This document shows, one piece after another, positions 14,111 through 19,900 of a stretch of 32,266 bases of DNA. Source of the stretch: Acidobacteriota bacterium (GTDB lineage Bacteria; Acidobacteriota; Blastocatellia; Pyrinomonadales; Pyrinomonadaceae); assembly GCA_021323895.1 (NCBI GenBank), contig JAJPKD010000093.1, forward strand, positions 1-32,266, written 5' to 3'. The position numbers and the translations under genes are program-made. The notes under the pieces were generated by a model. It was not told the DNA's origin and did no database searches. It saw only the letters and a list, made by a program, of their open reading frames with translations. How positions within the stretch are numbered: position 1 is the first letter of the stretch; every line of letters begins with the position of its first letter.

Positions 14111-15118
14111 CTAGCCTTCGCTGACCACCAATCCTTCACGCGAAACTTTCCAACTCAAAACTTCTGCGCCTTCTTCTTCTAACAAGGCCCGCTCGACATC
14201 CGCTTTGCGACCTTCGGCGCACAGAAATGCGATGCAGCCACCGCCGCCGGCGCCGCAAACCTTGGCGGCTTCCGCGCCGTTTGCCAGGGTCTTTCCTACC
14301 AGCGCGTTCATGTGAGGCGTAGTGATGTTGGGCGCAAGCCTCTGCCGATTCGGATAAGCGAAGCGCATGATTTCGCCGACGGCTTTCCAATCAGCGGCAA
14401 TCAAAGCTTCGCGCATCTGTTCAGCCGCGTCGCGAATCACTTCGAAGATTTGAAACAGGGATCGATCGCCGTCGATGTGCCGCTTGAAGACTTCCCAGTT
14501 GTTGATTCCGGAAAGACGTGGCTCGCCCGTGTAACAAATCACAAAGCGCTCTTCGATCTCGTCTTCATTGACGGCGAGATGCTCACGCTCGACGCCGTCG
14601 GGCCGCAGATGAATCGCGGAAACTGATCCGTAGAAAGCTGGGTAGTAATCCTGAAGTCCGGCGGGGACTTTGATGACGGTCGTTTCAATGTTCGACGCGA
14701 TGCTAATGAATTCGGTTTTCGGATAACGATCGCCAACCAATCGATTCAGCGCGCCAATCAAGGCAATTGCCAGTGCGGACGAGCCTGAGATTCCGGCGCC
14801 CGCGGGAGCTTCGCTATGCGCGGTCAGATGAAATCCCGTTTCCGGCCTAAAGAAATGGACCATCTTCGAAACCAGTTCCAGTTCTTCGTCGCGCGCGAGA
14901 TCGGCGATGCAATCGAGCGCGCTCTCCAGACGAATGCCGCGATCGCGCGACTCGAGGATGATGCGGTCGTCGTCACGAGTTTCTATCCGCGCGCTCGCGC
15001 GCAAAGACAGCGCGAAGTTCACCGTCGAAGCGCGGGGATGAAATAAGTAAAGCGGCCAGATGTCGATCGTGCCTCCCGCAAGATCGACGCGCGTTGGAGC
15101 GGAGGATTCAATGACCAT
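14111..15118 (-). CDS. GHMP family sugar kinase
   Basis: ATP-dependent small-molecule kinase of 335 aa. The ATP-binding motif PAGAGISGSSA (105-115) and the C-terminal GHMP motif KVCGAGGGGCIAF (about 287-299) are intact. The segment KVPAGLQDYYPAFYG (150-164) resembles the GxQDxYxxxxGG stretch of the heptose and fucose kinase branch. That points to D-glycero-D-manno-heptose-7-phosphate kinase-like or L-fucokinase-like activity. The substrate cannot be fixed from context, because no other heptose genes are here. The start at 15118 is an ATG giving the typical N-terminal APTRVDLAGGTIDI. Confidence 0.88.
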   Translation of the reverse strand: MVIESSAPTRVDLAGGTIDIWPLYLFHPRASTVNFALSLRASARIETRDDDRIILESRDRGIRLESALDCIADLARDEELELVSKMVHFFRPETGFHLTAHSEAPAGAGISGSSALAIALIGALNRLVGDRYPKTEFISIASNIETTVIKVPAGLQDYYPAFYGSVSAIHLRPDGVEREHLAVNEDEIEERFVICYTGEPRLSGINNWEVFKRHIDGDRSLFQIFEVIRDAAEQMREALIAADWKAVGEIMRFAYPNRQRLAPNITTPHMNALVGKTLANGAEAAKVCGAGGGGCIAFLCAEGRKADVERALLEEEGAEVLSWKVSREGLVVSEG

Positions 15119-15126
15119 AATTTTGA

Positions 15127-15283
15127 AGAGGCTAGAGATTAGAGGCTAGAGGTTAGTTGTTTTGCTTGCATTGCTAATGCTTGGATATCAACCGAAACGC
15201 TTGATTGGAGCGCGAGTCACGTCTCACATTTGCAGCCACTACCGAACTACTCTTTAACCTCTAGTCTCTAGTCTCTAGTCTCT
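15127..15283. repeat. Heptad-repeat inverted element, locus 5
   Basis: Arm 1 (15127-15156) has the words GGCTAGA, GATTAGA and GGTTAGT. Arm 2 (15256-15283) is three exact AGTCTCT copies plus AACCTCT. They pair in 25 of 28 positions around a spacer of about 100 bp. It fills the gap between the GHMP kinase and the DedA gene. The DedA stop codon (TAG) lies inside arm 2. Confidence 0.8.
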
Positions 15284-15985
15284 GCGATGCGGTTTCTTCA
15301 GATGAATTTTTTCAGAAATCTCTTCCTTGAATTCCTTCAAGCCTTCGATGGCTTTGTGTTCGATCTCCTGCAAGCGCTCGGGCTTAACCTCTTCAACCCG
15401 CTTCGACACCCAGCGGCGCTTGATTAGATAAAAGACAACGATGCCGCCGATCAAAACTCCCAGGAGAATTTTTCCGACATGACGAAAGTCGCCAATCAAA
15501 CCCATCACGGCGCTCGAGAAAAAATAGCCGATGCCGCTCAGGATGAAAACCCAAAGAAAGCAACTGCCCAGCGAGAGCGGCACGAAGCGCAGGTAGCGCA
15601 TGCGCGCAACGCCATAAAAAGTGCACGAGGCCCAGCGTAATCCGTACACGTACTTGGAAATGAAAATCGAAAGCGTGCCGAAGCGATTGCTCAATCGTTC
15701 GATGCGCGGACTTGCGCTGCGATAAAACCGAAAGTTGCGAACCGTGCCGCTGAATGCGCGGCCCGCCGCGTAAGCCAAATTATCGCTCGCGAACCCACCA
15801 AGCGTTCCCCACAACAAAACTTTCGCGAAGCCATATCCTTTCAACCAGCCGTCATCGAAAAAACCTGTGTGCGCCAAGACGCCGGCCAGCAGCAATGTCA
15901 GGTCGCCCTCGAACATCACCAGCGCAAACACGCCGTACAATCCGTACAGTTCGATCAGATGAGAAAGAAAGTGAAGGCTGGACAT
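15275..15985 (-). CDS. DedA / SNARE-associated family membrane protein
   Basis: Inner-membrane protein of 236 aa from the ATG at 15985. The family core includes an acidic residue in MFEGDLTLLLAG and a GTLGGFASDNLAY segment. It also has the basic KYVYGLRWASCTFYG stretch, which parallels the F-x-R-F-x-P-x-x-R motif of DedA proteins. Several hydrophobic segments are present. The C-terminal 40 residues are charged and amphipathic. DedA proteins are linked to lipid-carrier recycling and membrane homeostasis. An upstream GTG/ATG-type extension (to 16036) would add 17 residues that are encoded only by repeat sequence, so I exclude it. The gene's start and stop both touch heptad-repeat elements of different unit types. 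Confidence 0.88.
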   Translation of the reverse strand: MSSLHFLSHLIELYGLYGVFALVMFEGDLTLLLAGVLAHTGFFDDGWLKGYGFAKVLLWGTLGGFASDNLAYAAGRAFSGTVRNFRFYRSASPRIERLSNRFGTLSIFISKYVYGLRWASCTFYGVARMRYLRFVPLSLGSCFLWVFILSGIGYFFSSAVMGLIGDFRHVGKILLGVLIGGIVVFYLIKRRWVSKRVEEVKPERLQEIEHKAIEGLKEFKEEISEKIHLKKPHRRD

Positions 15986-16078
15986 GTCAGTGGGCGGCGG
16001 GCAGTAGGCAGAAGGCAGAAGGCAGCGGACTCTCAAGCATAGTCCCTGCTTATTGCCTACTGCTTACTGCTCACTGAC
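15986..16078. repeat. Heptad-repeat inverted element, locus 6
   Basis: Arm 1 (15986-16028) has the words GGCAGTA and GGCAGAA. Arm 2 (16045-16078) has TGCTTAT, TGCCTAC, TGCTTAC and TGCTCAC. The arms are complementary with several mismatches, and the spacer is about 16 nt. Its unit is the same as in locus 3. It sits between the universal stress protein and DedA genes and overlaps the stop of the former. Confidence 0.7.
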
Positions 16079-16574
16079 TTCCCTCCTCTCCCGGTGGAGG
16101 TTTGACGACCAGGACAGGACACTTCGCATGGCGCACCACGGCTTCAGCAGTTGAACCAAAGATCATGCGACCCAAGCCGGTGCGGCCGTGTGACGAAATC
16201 ACGATGAGATCGACTTCGTGTTCTTCTGCGACACGCACAATCTCAGCGGCGGCATCGCCATGCACGATCACTTCTTCGATGTTGATGCCGTGCAGGTCTT
16301 CGCAATCGACGAGCTGCGGCAGTTCGCGCTCGGCCGAATCTTCCAACTGTTCGCTCATGTCGGCAATCGGCATGGGCTCCGCCAAACCGGTGTAACCAAC
16401 CGCGGGTACAATTGGTTCGACCACGTTGATGCAGATGATGGTAGCTTTGGCGGCGCGTGCGATCGCCGCGGCGTAAGGCAGAGCGAAATTCGCGCAGCCG
16501 CTGAAATCGGTCGGCAGCAAAATCTTGCGAAGCTGCAAAGCCGGCCGCCCGCTTTGGTCAGTCGTAATTGCCAT
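16071..16574 (-). CDS. Universal stress protein (UspA family)
   Basis: Cytoplasmic nucleotide-binding stress protein of 167 aa with a single Usp domain. The start RKILLPTDFSGCANFALPYAAAIA and the C-terminal block VISSHGRTGLGRMIFGS followed by TAEAVVRHAKCPVLVV are typical. The ATP motif G-x2-G-x9-G-S is nearly complete: the first Gly is Ser (SSHG) and the rest are intact, so ATP binding is plausible but not certain. It is divergent from the ROK-family gene and transcribed toward DedA. A perfect 8-bp palindrome (16587-16608) lies 13 bp upstream of its start and covers a TAGAAT -10-like box. Confidence 0.92.
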   Translation of the reverse strand: MAITTDQSGRPALQLRKILLPTDFSGCANFALPYAAAIARAAKATIICINVVEPIVPAVGYTGLAEPMPIADMSEQLEDSAERELPQLVDCEDLHGINIEEVIVHGDAAAEIVRVAEEHEVDLIVISSHGRTGLGRMIFGSTAEAVVRHAKCPVLVVKPPPGEEGSQ

Positions 16575-16586
16575 GCGAAATTCGAC

Positions 16587-16608
16587 CGCATTCTACACGC
16601 AGAATGCG
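16587..16608. promoter_or_regulatory. Palindrome in the usp-ROK divergent region (possible operator)
   Basis: A perfect 8-bp inverted repeat (CGCATTCT / AGAATGCG) with a 6-nt spacer. On the minus strand it contains TAGAAT, a candidate -10 box of the stress protein gene. It sits 5 bp from the ROK promoter. This position suits a repressor site, but no regulator can be named. Confidence 0.45.
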
Positions 16609-16612
16609 AAGT

Positions 16613-16641
16613 TTGACAGCCCGTTTACGCTTGCATAAGAT
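16613..16641 (+). promoter_or_regulatory. Sigma-70-like promoter for the ROK-family gene
   Basis: A perfect TTGACA (16613-16618) is spaced 17 bp from TAAGAT (16636-16641), with TG just upstream of the -10. It faces the ROK-family gene that starts at 16690. Confidence 0.6.
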
Positions 16642-16689
16642 GACCACGAAATTCCTGCCCAAATAGAAACCTGTGCGAAAGGCTCGCGC

Positions 16690-17634
16690 ATGCCCGAAAA
16701 TTCTGTGAACAATTTTGCCGGAATCGAAGTCGCGCTCTCAGCGATGCACGGCGCTTTGATTTCCGAAAATGGTGAAGTGCTCTCGCGCCGTGAATCGCTT
16801 TACGAACCGGAAAACCTGATCGGCGCGATCGTCGAGTTGACCAAATCGCTGCGTGAAGCCGGCGAAATAAAATCCGTCGGCCTCGCGATTCCGGGATTGG
16901 TGAACCGCGAAACCGATCGCGTGCTGATTTCGACCGGGCTGCCCTTCACCGCGCAGGAACACATTCATTCTGAGTTGATGCAGGCGACGGGCCTGCGCTT
17001 CGAACTCGAAAACGATGCCAACTCGGCCGCGTACGGCGAGTACAAGGCCGGCGCGGGCCGTGACGCGCGCGACATCTTCTACATCGGCATCGGCGATTCC
17101 ATCGGCGGCGCGTTGATTCTCGATGGAAAGTTGTGGACGGGAGCGTCGGGCTGCGCCGGCGAAGTCGGTCACATCACCATCGACACGGAAGGATCTGAGT
17201 GCGTGTGCGGCAACACCGGATGTTTGGAAACAACCGCGTCGGGTCCGAACATCGTGCGGCGCGCGCGCGAGCGCTTGAATCGCGATTCGACTTCTTCGCT
17301 CTCGAGCCTGGCCATGCAGGAGAATTTCACGGCTACGGATTTGGCCCTGGCCGCCACGAATGGCGATGACTTTTCGATCATGATGCTGGAACGCACGGGT
17401 CGCTCGATCGGCATCGCCGTCGCCAGCATCATCAATCTTCTGAGTATCGAAAAGATTATTGTCGGCGGCCCGATCATGGAAGCTGGCGAATTGATCCTCA
17501 AACCGATTATCGAAGAAGCCGGCAAACGTTCATTTCAGCAATGCTTTGAGGCCACGCGGATTGTCGCTGCGGAACTGGGAGTTGACGGAGTGGCGATTGG
17601 CGCCGCGCTGTTGGCCAAGGATGCGGGGAAGTAG
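16690..17634 (+). CDS. ROK family protein (sugar kinase-like)
   Basis: 314 aa of the ROK fold. The catalytic base is Asp109 in LENDANSAAYGE. The zinc site is H161 plus C171, C173 and C178 in CVCGNTGCLE. The segment FYIGIGDSIGGALILDGKL fits the second phosphate loop, and a C-terminal IIVGGPI motif is present. A glucokinase or related sugar kinase is the natural call. Oddly, the N-terminal DxGGT phosphate-1 loop is replaced by GIEVALSAMHG, so the first ATP contact is lost or altered. It has no DNA-binding domain, so it is not a NagC-type repressor. It is convergent with purE. Confidence 0.85.
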   Translation: MPENSVNNFAGIEVALSAMHGALISENGEVLSRRESLYEPENLIGAIVELTKSLREAGEIKSVGLAIPGLVNRETDRVLISTGLPFTAQEHIHSELMQATGLRFELENDANSAAYGEYKAGAGRDARDIFYIGIGDSIGGALILDGKLWTGASGCAGEVGHITIDTEGSECVCGNTGCLETTASGPNIVRRARERLNRDSTSSLSSLAMQENFTATDLALAATNGDDFSIMMLERTGRSIGIAVASIINLLSIEKIIVGGPIMEAGELILKPIIEEAGKRSFQQCFEATRIVAAELGVDGVAIGAALLAKDAGK

Positions 17635-17697
17635 CACAGACTTCAGTCTGTGATTAATGAGCAGCCGCCATGACCACAGACTGAAGTCTTACGCTAC
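17631..17697. terminator. Bidirectional hairpin between the ROK gene and purE
   Basis: Two arms (17631-17652 and 17675-17697) pair along about 20 bp with a 22-nt loop. Each arm itself contains the small palindrome ACAGACT/AGTCTG or its counterpart. It fills exactly the gap between the two convergent stop codons. No long T run follows, so it may be a dispersed palindromic repeat that also terminates transcription. Confidence 0.6.
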
Positions 17698-18192
17698 TTA
17701 ATCTAACGTCGTCTCTCTGATCTTCTTTTCCTGCTCAGCGCGAAAGTCGCGCAGCTTCTCTTTCAATTCAGGACGACTGTTTGCGAGGATCGAGATCGCA
17801 AACAGCGCCGCGTTGGTAGCGCCGGCTTTCCCGATGGCAAAAGTCCCGACCGGAATTCCACCCGGCATCTGCACCGTCGAAAGCAACGAATCTAATCCGT
17901 TCAGCACGCTCGTCATCGGCACGCCCAGCACTGGCAGCGTGGTGTGCGCCGCCATGACTCCTGCGAGATGCGCAGCGCCGCCAGCCGCGGCGATGATCAC
18001 TTCGACGCCGCGCGCATCGGCGTTGCTCGCAAACTCAGCGGCAAGCGCGGGCGAGCGATGCGCGGACATCACATGCGATTCATGCGGCACGCCGAATTTC
18101 TCCAGTGTTTCCGATGCCGCGCGCATCGTGTCCCAGTCCGACTTGCTGCCCATCACGACAGCGACGAGTTTTTGTTCTCCGTCTCTCCCCAT
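17698..18192 (-). CDS. purE: 5-(carboxyamino)imidazole ribonucleotide mutase
   Basis: Moves the carboxylate of N5-CAIR to give CAIR in purine synthesis. 164 aa. The family motifs MGSKSDWDTM, SAHRSP (catalytic His), AAAGGAAHLAGV and GGIPVGTFAIGKAGATNAALF are all intact, typical of class I PurE. The start at 18192 lies in a GGAG-rich repeat that provides a Shine-Dalgarno-like GGAG 8 nt upstream. The first residues MGRDGEQK are repeat-derived. It follows the isocitrate dehydrogenase gene by 24 bp on the same strand, so they are likely cotranscribed. No purK is visible. Confidence 0.95.
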   Translation of the reverse strand: MGRDGEQKLVAVVMGSKSDWDTMRAASETLEKFGVPHESHVMSAHRSPALAAEFASNADARGVEVIIAAAGGAAHLAGVMAAHTTLPVLGVPMTSVLNGLDSLLSTVQMPGGIPVGTFAIGKAGATNAALFAISILANSRPELKEKLRDFRAEQEKKIRETTLD

Positions 18193-18213
18193 CTCCGCGT
18201 CTCCGTGTCCGTC
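18176..18213. repeat. Short GGAGA-type tandem array at the purE start
   Basis: On the minus strand this is a run of 7/8-bp words such as ACGGAGAC, GCGGAGAT and GGGGAGAG. It spans the gap between isocitrate dehydrogenase and purE and enters the purE coding region. Confidence 0.5.
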
Positions 18214-18216
18214 TTC

Positions 18217-19671
18217 TTATTCTCCCTGATCCAGCGAATACCCACGCTCGCCGTCGAAGTTGCAAAGGTTCTCGATCTTAATGAAGTCAAAACCCGCGCC
18301 TGCAACTCTGCCGAGGACGTCAATAATGTCTTTGTGAGTGATGGGAGCGCCTTTGTTCTTTGACATAAAGCGACATCGCCATTGATCGGAGCAGAAGGTT
18401 TCAGCGGCACCGCCTGGCCAAACCTTGACGCCGCGATTACTGATCATCGAAAGCTGCAAACCGTCGGGCGTAACTTTGCTAAGCGCCTCGCCCAAATCCT
18501 GTGGCGAACCTTTCAGCCAATCAACAAACACATCGACGCCGACGAGGTCTTTCTTCGTACTTGATCGTTCTTTGACGATCGTTTCGCTGGCCACCTCGGG
18601 CGTCTCGTCCGGCTTGTAACTAACAGATTTCAATGTATTGGGGCGTTTGCCCATTCGTTCGGCCACCGCCTGCGCGAATTCCTTCGTGCCGACTTTCTGC
18701 TTGCTGACGCTCTCGTCAAAAATGTCGTAGGTATGCACGCCATCTTCGATGGTGCGCAGCCAGGCGTTGTGCACGCGTTCCGCCACCTGAGTTTGCCCGA
18801 TGTGCACCAGCATCATGATCGCCCCCAGCAACAGACCGGAGGGATTCGCCAGGTTCTGACCCGCGCGGCGCGGCGCCGATCCGTGAATTGCTTCGAACAT
18901 CGCCACGTTCTCGCCGATGTTGGCGGAGCCGGCCAGGCCGACCGATCCGGCAATCTGGGCGGCGACGTCGGACAAGATATCGCCGTACAGATTGGGCATG
19001 ACGATCACGTCGAAAGTCTCCGGCGTATCGGCCATCTTGGCGGCGCCAATGTCCACGATCCAATGTTCATTTTCGATGTCCGCGTATTCGGCGGCGATCT
19101 CGTTGAAGACTTTATGAAACAAACCGTCGGTCAGTTTCATGATGTTGTCTTTGGTGAAGCACGTAACTTTCTTGCGGTTGTGCGTCCGCGCATATTCGAA
19201 CGCGTAGCGAATAATCTTCTCCGAGCCTGGGCGCGAAATTATCTTCAAGCATTCCATCACCTGATCGCTCTGGCGATATTCGATGCCGGCATAAAGATCT
19301 TCTTCGTTCTCGCGGACGATCACCACATCCATGCCCGGATGCTTCGTTTCGATGAACGGATGATAGGCAACGCACGGCCGCACGTTCGCGTACAGGCCGA
19401 GTGTCTTGCGCACCGTCACGTTCAGGCTCTTGTAGCCGCCACCCTGCGGCGTCGTGATCGGAGCCTTCAGAAAAACTTTGGTGCTGCGCAGCGAATCCCA
19501 CGCGCTTGGATCAATTCCCGAAGTGTTGCCGGCCAGATAAACTTTTTCACCAATTTCGATTTTTTCAATCGCCAGTTTTGCGCCGCCTTCTTTCAGTATG
19601 TGCAGCGTCGCTTCCATGATTTCAGGACCAATGCCGTCGCCGTACGCGACGGTGATAGGAACGGTTGGCAT
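18217..19671 (-). CDS. icd: Isocitrate dehydrogenase
   Basis: Oxidises isocitrate to 2-oxoglutarate in the TCA cycle. 484 aa from the ATG at 19671 (start MPTVPITVAYGDGIGPEIM). Substrate residues Ser82, Asn84, Arg88 and Arg98 lie in the order of the family. The Asp-rich metal site NLYGDILSDVAAQ and the cofactor loop HGSAPRRAGQNLANPSG follow. A C-terminal extension of about 140 residues matches the longer Thermus/Rickettsia-type enzymes. I expect NADP use, but cofactor choice is not proven by what I can see. A TTG/ATG-type upstream extension to 19740 would read through a palindromic repeat and is excluded. Confidence 0.93.
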   Translation of the reverse strand: MPTVPITVAYGDGIGPEIMEATLHILKEGGAKLAIEKIEIGEKVYLAGNTSGIDPSAWDSLRSTKVFLKAPITTPQGGGYKSLNVTVRKTLGLYANVRPCVAYHPFIETKHPGMDVVIVRENEEDLYAGIEYRQSDQVMECLKIISRPGSEKIIRYAFEYARTHNRKKVTCFTKDNIMKLTDGLFHKVFNEIAAEYADIENEHWIVDIGAAKMADTPETFDVIVMPNLYGDILSDVAAQIAGSVGLAGSANIGENVAMFEAIHGSAPRRAGQNLANPSGLLLGAIMMLVHIGQTQVAERVHNAWLRTIEDGVHTYDIFDESVSKQKVGTKEFAQAVAERMGKRPNTLKSVSYKPDETPEVASETIVKERSSTKKDLVGVDVFVDWLKGSPQDLGEALSKVTPDGLQLSMISNRGVKVWPGGAAETFCSDQWRCRFMSKNKGAPITHKDIIDVLGRVAGAGFDFIKIENLCNFDGERGYSLDQGE

Positions 19672-19693
19672 TTGATTATTGCCTTTCTTTTTC

Positions 19694-19764
19694 AAGTCAG
19701 TACCACCTCCGGTAACGGGTGAATTTCGATTCGCCGCCACTCGTTACCGCAAGTGGTACTGACT
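19694..19764. repeat. Inverted repeat upstream of icd (TCAGTACCAC family)
   Basis: Arms 19695-19721 and 19738-19764 pair in 24 of 27 positions around a 16-nt spacer. The arm begins AGTCAGTACCAC and contains GGTAACG. It is a long hairpin in the leader region of icd. I recognise the sequence type as a dispersed repeat in acidobacterial genomes from general familiarity, without a database check. Confidence 0.75.
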
Positions 19765-19900
19765 CGTGTGGTTTGAGAAGTTCACGAATATAAGTCAAAA
19801 GACGAAGGTGCGCAAAGCGCTCCAACCTAACACGGACTCGCGCCGGCGTTTGTAACCTGGATCACACGCTGAAGTCTGTCGCGGTTGAGTGATAGACTGG

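Noticed and set aside
15986-16036. N-terminal extension of the DedA protein
   Set aside because: The extra 17 residues are read from heptad repeat sequence and have no counterpart in the family.
19672-19740. Upstream extension of isocitrate dehydrogenase
   Set aside because: The extra residues are encoded by one arm of the palindromic repeat, while the downstream ATG gives the family-typical N terminus.
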